Source: Sphingobium terrigena | GTDB taxonomy: Bacteria > Pseudomonadota > Alphaproteobacteria > Sphingomonadales > Sphingomonadaceae | Reading direction: 5' to 3' | Length of the DNA stretch: 64,000 bases | Assembly: GCF_003591655.1 (NCBI RefSeq) | Contig: NZ_QVRA01000022.1 | Span: 1-64,000 of the forward strand | Shown: positions 24,576 through 33,380 of the stretch, piece by piece | Position numbering within the stretch: position 1 is the stretch's first letter | Layout of the letters: the number at the start of each line of letters is the position of its first letter | The notes under the pieces: generated by a model | Database searches by the model: none | What the model was told of the DNA's origin: nothing | The model's input: the letters and a program-made list of their open reading frames with translations, nothing else | Position numbers and translations under genes: made by a program

Positions 24576-25868
24576 TTATTCGGCCGGGACCGCGACGGTT
24601 GCGCCGTCGGTCTTGCCATATTTTGCCAGCACGGCCTCAGTGATCGAGCCGGGCAGCGGCAGCGGCTTTTCAAAGCGCGAGATCAGCGGAAGGATGATCA
24701 GGAAGTGGGCGAAATAATAGGCCGCCGCGACCTGGCTCATCATCACGAACGGCTCTTCTGCCGGCGCGCCGCCCAACCAGCCCAGGATCAGCACGTCGAT
24801 GACGAGGATCCAGAAGAATTTGTTGAAGGTCGGCCGATATTTGCCCGACCGCACCGGCGAGGTGTCGAGCCAGGGCAGGAAGAAGAGCAGCAGGATCGAC
24901 GCGAACATCGCCAGCACGCCCAAAAGCTTGGCGGGGACGAAGAAGAAGTCCACGGTGAAGGCGCGCAGGATGGCGTAGAAGGGCCAGAAATACCATTCCG
25001 GCACGATGTGCGCGGGGGTCGAGAGCGGGTTCGCCTCGATATAGTTATCCGGGTGGCCCAGGAAGTTGGGGGCGAAGAACAGCAGCGCACAGAAGGCGAT
25101 CAGGAACACGCCCGCGCCGAAGCCATCCTTGGCTGTGTAATAGGGGTGGAACGGCACAGTGTCCTGCGGCCCCTTCACTTCCACGCCGGTCGGGTTCGAT
25201 GAGCCCGGAATATGCAGCGCCCAGATGTGCAGGATGATGACACCGGCAATCACGAAGGGCAGCAGGAAGTGGAGCGAGAAGAAGCGGTTGAGCGAGGCGT
25301 TGCCGGGGGCAAAACCGCCCAGCAGCCAGGTCTGGATCGGTTCACCCACCACGGGGATCGCGCCGAACAGGCCGGTGATCACCTTCGCACCCCAGTAGGA
25401 CATCTGGCCCCAGGGCAGCACATAGCCCATGAAGGCGGTCGCCATCATCAGCAGGAAGATGACGAGGCCGAGCAGCCACACCATTTCGCGGGGCGCCTTG
25501 TAGGAGCCGAAATAGAGGCCGCGGAAAATGTGGAGATAGACGACGATGAAGAAGAAGCTCGCGCCGTTGGCGTGGGCGTAGCGCATCAGCCAACCGGCAT
25601 TCACGTCACGCATCGTCTGTTCGACGGTGCTGAACGCGACGAGATCGTTCGCGCCATAGTGCATCGCCATGATCACGCCGGTGACGATCTGGATCATCAG
25701 CGCCAGACCGGCCAATACGCCGAAGTTCCAGAAATAGTTGAGGTTGCGCGGCACGGGATAGCCCGCACCCACCGCGTTATAGGCGAGACGCGGAAGCGGC
25801 AGCTTCTCGTCGATCCACACCATCACCGGATTTTTCGGCGTATATTGCTCAGCCCAGGGAAAGCTCAT
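24576..25868 (-). CDS. petB: Cytochrome b of the bc1 complex
   Basis: The quinol-oxidising core of complex III. The 430-residue protein has eight or more membrane helices, the paired histidines that hold hemes bL and bH (in the helix with RYAHANGASFFF and the one with HFLLPFVIAGVIILH), the Qo-site PEWYFWPFYAILR motif and SYWGAKVI. Length is normal for alphaproteobacteria. It sits 11 bases after petA. Confidence 0.96.
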   Translation of the reverse strand: MSFPWAEQYTPKNPVMVWIDEKLPLPRLAYNAVGAGYPVPRNLNYFWNFGVLAGLALMIQIVTGVIMAMHYGANDLVAFSTVEQTMRDVNAGWLMRYAHANGASFFFIVVYLHIFRGLYFGSYKAPREMVWLLGLVIFLLMMATAFMGYVLPWGQMSYWGAKVITGLFGAIPVVGEPIQTWLLGGFAPGNASLNRFFSLHFLLPFVIAGVIILHIWALHIPGSSNPTGVEVKGPQDTVPFHPYYTAKDGFGAGVFLIAFCALLFFAPNFLGHPDNYIEANPLSTPAHIVPEWYFWPFYAILRAFTVDFFFVPAKLLGVLAMFASILLLFFLPWLDTSPVRSGKYRPTFNKFFWILVIDVLILGWLGGAPAEEPFVMMSQVAAAYYFAHFLIILPLISRFEKPLPLPGSITEAVLAKYGKTDGATVAVPAE

Positions 25869-25879
25869 CGTTTCTTACC

Positions 25880-26446
25880 TCAGCCTACGAGAATGGCGGT
25901 GTCGGAAGTGAAGCTGAACTTCGGCACTTCCAGGTTCTTGGGCGCGGGACCTTTGCGGATGCGCGCGGCGGTGTCGTAGGACGAACCATGGCATGGGCAG
26001 AAATAGCCGCCATATTCGCCCTTATTCTCACCTTCGCCCGCGCCCAGCGGCACGCAGCCCAGATGGGTGCAGACACCCATGGTCACCAGCCACTGCTTCT
26101 TGCCGTCGACGGTGCGCTCTTCCAGCGTCTGCGGATCGCGCAGCGTGGAGGCGTCCACCTTGTCGGCTTCGGCGATTTCCTTTTCCGTCAGCTGGCGCAC
26201 GAAGAGCGGCTGGCTGCGGAAGGTGGTCTTGATCGCCTGACCCGGCTGGATCGCCGAAAGATCGACTTCGGTCGATGCAAGCGCCAGCACGTCGGCGCTG
26301 GGGTTCATCTGGTCGATCAGCGGCAGCACGACGGCGACAGCGCCGACGCCTGCAAAACTCACCGCAGCGATGTTGATGAAATCGCGACGACGCACCCCAT
26401 CATCGCCGGATATACCCGTGCTGTCTGTATGTTCAACGATCGCCAT
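25880..26446 (-). CDS. petA: Ubiquinol-cytochrome c reductase Rieske iron-sulfur subunit
   Basis: Takes electrons from quinol at the Qo site. The 188-residue protein has a twin-arginine-type N-terminus with one membrane helix (VRRRDFINIAAVSFAGVGAV, about 18-42) and the 2Fe-2S ligands Cys126/His128 in CTHLGC and Cys150/His153 in CPCHGSSY. The start at 26446 gives the family length. First gene of petABC. Confidence 0.95.
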   Translation of the reverse strand: MAIVEHTDSTGISGDDGVRRRDFINIAAVSFAGVGAVAVVLPLIDQMNPSADVLALASTEVDLSAIQPGQAIKTTFRSQPLFVRQLTEKEIAEADKVDASTLRDPQTLEERTVDGKKQWLVTMGVCTHLGCVPLGAGEGENKGEYGGYFCPCHGSSYDTAARIRKGPAPKNLEVPKFSFTSDTAILVG

Positions 26447-26655
26447 GCATCTCAAACCCTTGCAAGAACGTCCCTGATCCCGCCGCAGCACCGTTATCGG
26501 CACCTTTGTGTCAAGGAATTCGGATAGCCATGCGAAATGGCCCCGCCTTCCCCCCGGCGTGGTTCGCGGGCCTGATAACCTCAGTGCGCGCTCTTTGCCA
26601 ACAGCAAAGTCACGCACCCTATGACAATTTGCCGCGCTGCATTATGGCGCGGGTC

Positions 26656-27114
26656 ATGCGTATAGCCCTTTACCAACCCGAAATAGCGGGCAATGTCGGC
26701 GCGATCCTGCGTCTGGCGGCCTGTTTCGCCGTGCCGGTGGACATCATCATGCCGACCGGATTCGCCTTCTCCGACGCACGCCTCAAGCGCGCCGCGATGG
26801 ATTATGGCGCGTCGGCCGATGTCACCCGCCACGCCAATTTCGCGGCCTTCGACGCGGAAAGGCGGGCGCAGGGCCGCCGCCTGCTGCTGATGAGCGCCCA
26901 TGCGTCCCAGCGCCTGCCCGACGTCGAATTCCGCGCCGACGATGTGTTGCTGATGGGATCGGAAGGCGCAGGCGTGCCGGTAGAGGTGCGCGATATCGCT
27001 GATATTCGCATCCGCATTCCCATGGCGGAGGGGTTTCGGTCCTTGAATATCGCCGTTTCCACGGGCATCGCCGTCGCCGAAGCCCTGCGCCAGACCGGAA
27101 AGTTCCCGCAATGA
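26656..27114 (+). CDS. trmL: tRNA (cytidine/uridine-34-2'-O)-methyltransferase TrmL
   Basis: Methylates the ribose of the wobble base in certain leucine tRNAs. The 152-residue SPOUT protein has YQPEIAGNVGAILRLAAC at the N-terminus and the C-terminal knot motifs LMGSEGAGVP, IRIPMAEGFRSLNIAVSTGIAVAE-type (split here into IRIPMAEGF and SLNIAVS). The second ATG (26656) fits the family start; 26644 is the alternative. It overlaps hemF by 4 bases. Confidence 0.88.
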   Translation: MRIALYQPEIAGNVGAILRLAACFAVPVDIIMPTGFAFSDARLKRAAMDYGASADVTRHANFAAFDAERRAQGRRLLLMSAHASQRLPDVEFRADDVLLMGSEGAGVPVEVRDIADIRIRIPMAEGFRSLNIAVSTGIAVAEALRQTGKFPQ

Positions 27115-28013
27115 CCCCTGCCCCAATAACCCCAGCCCCTGTGCCGACCGTTCCCTTTGCCCTCGATTCCCGGCAGCAGGCCGCGCGCGCATGGTTCGAA
27201 TCGCTGCGCGACCGAATCTGCGCCGCGTTCGAGGCGATCGAGCGGGAAGCGGGAAGCGATGCCAGCTTTGCCTATACCCATTGGGACAGGGAAGCGGAGG
27301 GTCAGGCACCGGGCGAAGGTGGTGGCGGCGTTCGGGGCGTGATGAAGGGCAAGATATTCGAGAAGGTCGGGGTCAATGTATCCACCGTCGGGGGCGAATT
27401 TGCCCCCGGATTCGCGCAGACCATCCATGGCGCGGACGAAAATCCCGCCTTCTTCGCCACCGGCATCAGCCTGGTCGCGCATATGGCCAATCCGCATGTC
27501 CCCGCCGTGCATATGAACACGCGCTACCTGGTGACGACCAAAAGCTGGTTCGGCGGCGGCGCGGACCTGAACCCGCCTTTGCCGCGCGAAGAGGATACCG
27601 CCTATTTCCATGATGTGCTGAAAAGCGCCTGCGACGCGCATGACGCGGACTATTATCCGCGTTTCAAGGCGTGGGCGGACGAGTATTTCTACATTCCCCA
27701 TCGCGGCGTCCATCGCGGGGTCGGCGGGATTTTCTACGATCATCTCGAATGTGCCGACGATGCGGGATTCGACGCGAACTTTGCCTTCACCCGCGCGGTG
27801 GGCGATGCGTTTCTGGACGCCTATCCGCCGATCGTGCGGCGGCGCATGGGCGACACTTGGAGCGAGGCGGACTATGCACAGATGCTGGAGTGGCGCGGTC
27901 GCTATGCCGAGTTCAATCTGGTGCATGACCGGGGGACGCTGTTTGGGCTCAAGACCGGGGGCAATATCGACGCGATCCTGATGAGCCTGCCGCCGATGGC
28001 CAGCTGGAGCTGA
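27111..28013 (+). CDS. hemF: Aerobic coproporphyrinogen-III oxidase
   Basis: Oxygen-dependent oxidative decarboxylation of coproporphyrinogen III in heme synthesis. The 300-residue protein has the HemF signatures: GKIFEKVGVNVSTVGGEF, VPAVHMNTRYLVT, WFGGGADLNP, DEYFYIPHRG, GGIFYDH and EFNLVHDRGTLFGL. ATGA overlap with trmL suggests translational coupling. Length is typical. Confidence 0.96.
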   Translation: MTPAPITPAPVPTVPFALDSRQQAARAWFESLRDRICAAFEAIEREAGSDASFAYTHWDREAEGQAPGEGGGGVRGVMKGKIFEKVGVNVSTVGGEFAPGFAQTIHGADENPAFFATGISLVAHMANPHVPAVHMNTRYLVTTKSWFGGGADLNPPLPREEDTAYFHDVLKSACDAHDADYYPRFKAWADEYFYIPHRGVHRGVGGIFYDHLECADDAGFDANFAFTRAVGDAFLDAYPPIVRRRMGDTWSEADYAQMLEWRGRYAEFNLVHDRGTLFGLKTGGNIDAILMSLPPMASWS

Positions 28014-28018
28014 GCGCG

Positions 28019-28618
28019 ATGGGGCTGAGCGCAGTCGAGCCGGGGATGGTAGCGGCGGTCGTTACCCATCTGGAGATGCGCGCGCGTCCCCGCCCTGCGC
28101 CCATCCCGCCCGCGCCGCTGCAACTGGTGCGGTGGAAGGCGCCGAAACTTGAGACCTATCGCGCGCTGTTCCGCCGGGTGGGCGAGCCATGGCTGTGGTT
28201 TTCCCGGCTGGTGATGAACGACGAATCGCTCGCTACGATCATCCATAATCCGTTGGTGGAGATTTACGCCGTCACTGATCCGCGCGGGATAGAGGTCGGG
28301 TTGCTGGAACTGGATTTCCGGGCGATGCCCGATTGCGAACTGGGCTTTTTCGGGCTGGTGCCGCAGTTGAACGGTAAGGGCCATGGCCAATGGCTGATGG
28401 CGCAGGCCAAGGCGCTGGCGTGGCGCAAGGGGGTGGAGCGATTCTGGGTCCACACCTGCACGCTCGATAGTCCCGCCGCGCTGGGATTTTACATCAAGGC
28501 CGGGTTTGTGCCGACCAAGCGCGAGATCGAGACTTTTGCCGACCCGCGCCTCGCGGGGATTTTACCGCGCGACTGTGCACCGCATGTGCCACTGCTGGAT
28601 CAGGCTGCCAACGCCTGA
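28019..28618 (+). CDS. GNAT family N-acetyltransferase
   Basis: A 199-residue acetyltransferase-like protein. The acetyl-CoA motif A region is LGFFGLVPQLNGKGHGQWLM at about 113-132 and the C-terminal ALGFYIKAGF segment fits the GNAT fold. The substrate is unknown. The ATG at 28019 has GGAG 9 bases upstream, just after the hemF stop; the first dozen codons resemble the dispersed repeat sequence, so a start at 28046 or 28076 is possible. Its last 19 bases overlap the end of the convergent gene. Confidence 0.78.
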   Translation: MGLSAVEPGMVAAVVTHLEMRARPRPAPIPPAPLQLVRWKAPKLETYRALFRRVGEPWLWFSRLVMNDESLATIIHNPLVEIYAVTDPRGIEVGLLELDFRAMPDCELGFFGLVPQLNGKGHGQWLMAQAKALAWRKGVERFWVHTCTLDSPAALGFYIKAGFVPTKREIETFADPRLAGILPRDCAPHVPLLDQAANA

Positions 28619-29394
28619 CGATAGAGGCGGGCGATCATGACGAGCATATAGACCTGCAACACCGTCGAGATGGCAGCCCCCGCAACGCTGCCAGCCAGCC
28701 GCGCGGCATCAGCGCCGCCAATCACGCTGCCGAGCAGGCCGAATATCGCCTGTGCCGCCGTGCTGGTGATGGCCGATAAAATCGTGATGATCAGGATGAA
28801 GGCCAGCAAACGCCAGAAATGGCCGCGCGTGAGCGCCCAGGCCTGACGCAGCGAGGGCATGACGCCCGCGCTACCGTCAATCACGACCGGGTTCAGCAGC
28901 ATCAGCCGGATACTGGCGAAGAGCGCCGCACCGGCGACCGCGAATCCAAGCAGGACGGCGAGGCCCGCCGCCAGCGCCTTCGACACGAGCGACAACAGCA
29001 CCATCACGATCACGACGGCCAGAACCACCACCATCAGCGCGCCGATGACGGCCAGGGCCGTACCGATCAGCACGGGCAGGCGGTGGAAGGCGAGGCGCAG
29101 GGCTTCACCCACGCTGATGCCGGGGCGCAGTGCCAGCGCAAACAAAGTGAGCGACCCGAACCAGACGAGGAGGACCGCCATTGTCAGCCCCAGCCAGTAG
29201 CTGGCCGGAACCGCTGGCATGGTCGATGCGGTGGGCGCAAGCGACCAGGCGGCCAGTTCCGGCGGGGTCATTTCCTGAAGGATCAGGCCCGGCAGCGCCA
29301 CGAACAGCAGCGCAACGGGAAAAAGCAGCGTGGCTTCGCGGGCGACGAAGGCAACCGCCTCCTCCCATGCCTTGCCGATCGACATCGTCGCCAT
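28600..29394 (-). CDS. Multi-pass membrane protein, glycerophosphodiester-phosphodiesterase membrane-domain-like
   Basis: A 264-residue hydrophobic protein with about six membrane helices and a SLRQAWALTRGHFWRLLAFIL segment, a layout seen in the membrane domain of glycerophosphoryl diester phosphodiesterases (GPDPase_memb) and related sphingomonad proteins. The start was placed at 29394 with AGGCAGG upstream; 29460 and 29385 are alternatives. It overlaps the convergent GNAT gene tail to tail and diverges from lipB. No catalytic residues seen. Confidence 0.65.
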   Translation of the reverse strand: MATMSIGKAWEEAVAFVAREATLLFPVALLFVALPGLILQEMTPPELAAWSLAPTASTMPAVPASYWLGLTMAVLLVWFGSLTLFALALRPGISVGEALRLAFHRLPVLIGTALAVIGALMVVVLAVVIVMVLLSLVSKALAAGLAVLLGFAVAGAALFASIRLMLLNPVVIDGSAGVMPSLRQAWALTRGHFWRLLAFILIITILSAITSTAAQAIFGLLGSVIGGADAARLAGSVAGAAISTVLQVYMLVMIARLYRQALAA

Positions 29395-29474
29395 ATCTTG
29401 AATTGCCTGCCTGATAGCTGCGTAAAATCCGGTGGAGACTTGATCGCTCGCCCGGCCCAAGTCAAGGAAGGGTC

Positions 29475-30170
29475 ATGAGCCAGCCCCTCCCCTTTCCCGA
29501 TAGCGTCGAATGGCGCGTGGACAGATCGCCTGTCGCCTACCCGCAAGCGCTGGCGGACATGGAAGCGCGCGCCGCCGCGATCCATGCGGGCGAAGCGGGC
29601 GAGCGGGTCTGGCTGATCGAGCATCCGCCGCTCTACACCGCCGGGACCAGTGCCGATCCTGCCGAACTGATCGACCCGCGCTTTCCCGTGTATGATGCCG
29701 GGCGCGGCGGGCGCTATACCTATCATGGGCCGGGGCAGCGGATCGGCTATCTCAACATTGACCTGGGCAAACGCGGCAAGGATGTCCGCAATTTCGTCCA
29801 TCATCTGGAAGGCTGGATGATCGCGGCGCTGGGCGATCTGGGCATTGCCGCGCGGCGGGCGGAAGGACGGATCGGCATCTGGACCGACGACGCGCAGGGG
29901 CGGGAGGCGAAGATCGGCGCGCTGGGCATCCGGGTGCGGCGCTGGGTCACGCTCCATGGCTTTTCGATCAATGTCGATCCTGACTTGTCGCATTTTACCG
30001 GCATTGTGCCGTGTGGGATCAGCGACTATCCGGTCACCAGCATCGCCGCGCTGGGCGGCACCGCGTCCATAGCCGCGCTGGACGATGCGTTACGGGCGCA
30101 TTTCCCTGCTTTTCTCAATCGCTTGGGTCGATGCGGCACGGGGGTTGAGCAATGCGGAACGGACCGCTAG
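29475..30170 (+). CDS. lipB: Lipoyl(octanoyl) transferase
   Basis: Transfers octanoate from acyl carrier protein to lipoyl domains of 2-oxoacid dehydrogenases and the glycine cleavage system. The 231-residue protein has the LipB motifs GRGGRYTYHGPGQ, KIGALGIRVRRWVTLHG (with the catalytic lysine) and GIVPCGI (with the catalytic cysteine). Length is normal. Ends 49 bases before the lipoprotein gene. Confidence 0.95.
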   Translation: MSQPLPFPDSVEWRVDRSPVAYPQALADMEARAAAIHAGEAGERVWLIEHPPLYTAGTSADPAELIDPRFPVYDAGRGGRYTYHGPGQRIGYLNIDLGKRGKDVRNFVHHLEGWMIAALGDLGIAARRAEGRIGIWTDDAQGREAKIGALGIRVRRWVTLHGFSINVDPDLSHFTGIVPCGISDYPVTSIAALGGTASIAALDDALRAHFPAFLNRLGRCGTGVEQCGTDR

Positions 30171-30219
30171 GGTCTGGTCTTTCGCCGGGCGTAGGCTGCC
30201 GGGCCTGAAGGAGACCCGG

Positions 30220-30498
30220 ATGCGTCGGAACGCGATGACCGTAGCTTTCGCCATGCTGTTCGCGCTTGCCGCCTGTGGCAGTGCCGACAAGGGCGGCAAC
30301 AAGGTCGAGATGAAGGATATGGAAGTGGTGGATGGCACCGCGACCGACGCCATGACCGATCTGGATGGGGTGCAGAGCGAAGGCACGGCGGTCGCCCTGC
30401 CGAGCGGCAATGCCGCCGACAATGCGGCGACTATGATTGCCAAGCCCGCCGCCGAAAAGGCCCAGGGTGAGGAAGCGGAGGTTCTGGCCGATCAGTGA
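30220..30498 (+). CDS. Small lipoprotein
   Basis: A 92-residue protein with a lipobox: a hydrophobic signal then LAAC at about 16-19, so it should be cut before Cys19 and lipid-anchored. The mature part is acidic, Ala-rich and probably disordered. Start at 30220 with AAGGAG upstream. No family recognised; it may share a transcript with lipB. Confidence 0.75.
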   Translation: MRRNAMTVAFAMLFALAACGSADKGGNKVEMKDMEVVDGTATDAMTDLDGVQSEGTAVALPSGNAADNAATMIAKPAAEKAQGEEAEVLADQ

Positions 30499-30572
30499 CG
30501 GTTCAGGTCTGATAGAGTTATTTTAGAGAATAAGAGGGGGACACACGCCGTCCCGTTGGAGAGTATCGTCTC

Positions 30573-31268
30573 ATGATTGTCCGTTTCCCGCTGCGCCGCA
30601 TCCTTGCGGGTCTGGCGCTGGCCGCCGCGCCGTTGATGGCGCAGCCTGCCGCCGCGCAATTTTTCTGGTCGCCGCCTGACCTGTCCGCGCCGCCGCTGAC
30701 CGACGCAGCCGCCGCGACGGCGATGGGCCTGCCGGGTGCCAATGCCGCCGAGATCAAGGCGGGGCTGGTGTGGAACCTGCGCGCGGCGCTGAATATCGCC
30801 GCGCTGCAATGCCAGTTCGAACCGACGCTGCTGGCGATCAGCAATTACAATGCGATGATCGCCCATCATGATGCCGAACTTGATTCGGCGCAGGCGGTGC
30901 TGCTGGGTTATTTCCAGCGCACCGTGGGCAAGGGACGGCCTGGGCAGGCCGCGTCCGACCAATATGGCACCCGCATCTATTCGGGCTATTCGACGGTGCA
31001 GGCGCAAAAGGGTTTCTGTCAGGCAGCCACGGTCGTCGGGCGGCAGGCGATCTTCGCCGATCGTGGTACGTTGCATGAAGTGGCGCGTAATGGCCTTGCG
31101 TCGATCAAGAAGTCGCTCGTGGTGGCGGGCGAGCAATATTATGGATCGCCGGGCTATGACTATCATGTCGCCCTACCCTCCTTCTCTCCCAAATGCTGGA
31201 AAAAGGGTGTGCTGACTCCCGCTTGCCAGCAACAATGGAATGCGCAGACGGGCGTGACCCAGCCTTAG
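30573..31268 (+). CDS. Exported hypothetical protein
   Basis: A 231-residue protein with a signal peptide (1-28, ending AAAQ) and a helical mature domain with a few cysteines (e.g. near 80, 148 and 208). The pattern of LQCQFEPTLLAISNYNAMI and HHDAELDSAQAVLLGYF resembles a conserved sphingomonad exported protein of unknown function. No motif tells its role. Confidence 0.7.
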   Translation: MIVRFPLRRILAGLALAAAPLMAQPAAAQFFWSPPDLSAPPLTDAAAATAMGLPGANAAEIKAGLVWNLRAALNIAALQCQFEPTLLAISNYNAMIAHHDAELDSAQAVLLGYFQRTVGKGRPGQAASDQYGTRIYSGYSTVQAQKGFCQAATVVGRQAIFADRGTLHEVARNGLASIKKSLVVAGEQYYGSPGYDYHVALPSFSPKCWKKGVLTPACQQQWNAQTGVTQP

Positions 31269-31297
31269 CTGGGTCGGCCAAATGCCATATTCCTTGT

Positions 31298-31409
31298 CCG
31301 TTCGTGCGGCGTAGGGGCTGAGCGAAGTCGAAGCCCCATATCGAAGCATCTGGCGCTTGTCCTTCGATATGCCATTTCGACAAGCTCAATGGCTACTCCG
31401 CACGAACGG
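31298..31409. repeat. Dispersed intergenic inverted repeat
   Basis: CCGTTCGTGCGG at the left end mirrors CCGCACGAACGG at the right end, with nested GGGGCTGAGCGAAGTCGAAG, ATATCGAAG/CTTCGATAT blocks. It sits between convergent genes (30573..31268 and queE). Confidence 0.75.
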
Positions 31410-31429
31410 CTTTCTGTGAAAGCCCGCGC

Positions 31430-32077
31430 CTACCGCAGGCCCAGATATTTATGGGCCTGCACCGTCAGTCGCCAGCGCGGGCGGTCCATAACCAGCGCGA
31501 TCGCGGCGCGGGCATTGTCCTGTGCATGGGGGTCATCAAGCGGCTGGAGCAAGTGATGGGCAAAGGCCCATTGCTCCATTGCCGCGACATCGGCGAGCGA
31601 GTGACCGCCGCCCGGCTGGGGCCAGACCAGCTTCAACTCATGGCCTGAACGCTGGACGACCTGGCTGCCCGCCTTGGGGCTGATGCAGATCCAGTCGATG
31701 CCGGGATGGACCGGCAGCGTGCCGTTGCTTTCGATCGCGATGGTGAAGCCGCGGGCGTGGAGCGCATCGACCAGCGCATCATCGACCTGCAGCATCGGCT
31801 CTCCGCCGGTCAGGACGATATAACGGCCTGCGTCACCCTCGCCCCAGAAAGCCAGCGCAGCATCGGCCAGCGCGTCGGCATCGGCGAATTTGCCGCCGCC
31901 ATCGCCATCCGTACCGACGAAATCGGTGTCGCAAAAACGGCAGATCGCCTGCGCCCGGTCCTGTTCACGCCCGCTCCACAGGTTGCAGCCGGCAAAGCGC
32001 AGGAATACCGCGCGCCGCCCGGCCTGCACCCCTTCACCCTGAAGGGTCAGGAACATTTCCTTGACGGCATAGCTCAT
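31430..32077 (-). CDS. queE: 7-carboxy-7-deazaguanine synthase
   Basis: Radical SAM enzyme that contracts carboxytetrahydropterin to 7-carboxy-7-deazaguanine for queuosine. The 215-residue protein binds the iron-sulfur cluster with Cys31, Cys46 and Cys49; the first spacing is 14 rather than 3, as in the longer-loop QueE subgroup. The motif FLTLQGEG at the start and VLTGGEPMLQ (SAM contact) are clear. Start at 32077, 13 bases after queC. Confidence 0.93.
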   Translation of the reverse strand: MSYAVKEMFLTLQGEGVQAGRRAVFLRFAGCNLWSGREQDRAQAICRFCDTDFVGTDGDGGGKFADADALADAALAFWGEGDAGRYIVLTGGEPMLQVDDALVDALHARGFTIAIESNGTLPVHPGIDWICISPKAGSQVVQRSGHELKLVWPQPGGGHSLADVAAMEQWAFAHHLLQPLDDPHAQDNARAAIALVMDRPRWRLTVQAHKYLGLR

Positions 32078-32090
32078 CGTCCGTCGCCGT

Positions 32091-32783
32091 TCAGGGCCGG
32101 GTGGCGTAGATGGTGGGGTCGGGCAGGCCTGCTTCCTCAAACCCCTTCGACCGCAGGCGGCAACTGTCGCACAGGCCGCAATGCTTGCCGTCGGGCGTCG
32201 GGTCATAGCAGGACCAGCTGACCCCGGCATCCAGCCCCAGCCGATGCGCCTCCCGCACAATATCCGCCTTGCTCATATGTTGCAGCGGGGCGTTGATGCG
32301 AATCGGGTGGCCCTCCACCCCCGCCTTGGTGGCGAGGGCTGCCATGGTCTGGAAGGCGTCGATAAATTCGGGGCGGCAATCGGGGTATCCCGAATAATCA
32401 AGCGCGTTGACGCCGATGAAAATGTCGCTGGCTCCAGCGACTTCGGCCAGCCCCAGCGTCAGCGACAGGAAGATGGTGTTGCGGGCGGGCACATAGGTGA
32501 CAGGAATATCGTCGCCCACTCCGCCCTTTGGCACGGCGATATCGGCAGTCAGCGCCGATCCGCCAAACGCGGTCAGGTCAAGCGGTAGGACGATATGGCG
32601 CATGGCGTTGAGCGCCTGCGCCACCCGTCCTGCCGCGCGCAGTTCGACCCGATGCCGCTGGTTATAGTCGATCGACAAGGCCAGCAGATGATAGCCAGCC
32701 TCACGCGCCAGACCGCCCGCGACCATCGAATCAAGGCCGCCCGACAGCAGGACGACGGCGAATTTTCCTTCATTGGCACTCAT
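32091..32783 (-). CDS. queC: 7-cyano-7-deazaguanine (preQ0) synthase
   Basis: ATP-dependent conversion of carboxydeazaguanine to preQ0. The 230-residue protein has the PP-loop SGGLDS, the GVNALDYSGYPDCRPEF substrate segment and four zinc cysteines in SCYD...CGLCDSC near the C-terminus. It is immediately upstream of queE, forming a queuosine precursor operon. Confidence 0.95.
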   Translation of the reverse strand: MSANEGKFAVVLLSGGLDSMVAGGLAREAGYHLLALSIDYNQRHRVELRAAGRVAQALNAMRHIVLPLDLTAFGGSALTADIAVPKGGVGDDIPVTYVPARNTIFLSLTLGLAEVAGASDIFIGVNALDYSGYPDCRPEFIDAFQTMAALATKAGVEGHPIRINAPLQHMSKADIVREAHRLGLDAGVSWSCYDPTPDGKHCGLCDSCRLRSKGFEEAGLPDPTIYATRP

Positions 32784-32829
32784 GGCCCCGCGCTACCGCC
32801 CGCGACGCGCCAGTGCAAGCATGGTGCAC

Positions 32830-33234
32830 TTATTGGCAGGCACCGATGCGCCGGGCTTCCATCGCAAAGGCAAAGGGCGCGCCATCGGCAATCCCCTGCG
32901 AATTGATCTGGACCAGCCGGGGGGTTTCGACGCGCAGGTCCGTGCGGCCATTGCCAGCGGCAGCGCAATCATAAGTGACGGTCGCCATGGTGGCGGCGTC
33001 GCTGACCACGAAGCTGCGGCACAGCGTTCGGCCATGGCGAATCTGGAGCAACTGGCGCAGGTCCGTGACGCACAGCTTGCGTATTTCCCCGCCTTCGCCG
33101 CGTTCGTGCAATTCCCATTGCCCGGTTTGCAGCGGACGCAGGGCCGCGAGCGTCGGGACATGGGCTGCCCCGGCCCAACTCGCCATCATCATTGCTGCCG
33201 CGACGGCCAGCGTCCGCAGTCCGTTTCTTGCCAT
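32830..33234 (-). CDS. Exported protein, DUF3617-like
   Basis: A 134-residue protein with a signal peptide (cleaved about residue 24, WAGAA). The mature part has the pattern of small DUF3617 proteins: GQWELHERG, LCVTD, then strand-rich sequence with paired cysteines (KLC, TLC, YDC, GAC). Function unknown. The ATG at 33234 begins the signal peptide. Lies 46 bases upstream of queC on the same strand, so it may be co-transcribed. Confidence 0.62.
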   Translation of the reverse strand: MARNGLRTLAVAAAMMMASWAGAAHVPTLAALRPLQTGQWELHERGEGGEIRKLCVTDLRQLLQIRHGRTLCRSFVVSDAATMATVTYDCAAAGNGRTDLRVETPRLVQINSQGIADGAPFAFAMEARRIGACQ

Positions 33235-33380
33235 GATCCTAGCCTGTGTCCCGCCATGGGTCGCGCGCCGGGTGAGCCGCAATCCAGTCATCCGACGCAT
33301 GACCCGCAATTACGGCATTTTGATAGCGCGAACGGACGGCCTTGCCCAAATTACAAATATCGTTAGCGAAATGATTGCGC

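Noticed and set aside
23313..25202. A 629-codon open frame opposite petC and petB
   Set aside because: Antisense by-product; the minus-strand cytochrome genes are beyond doubt.
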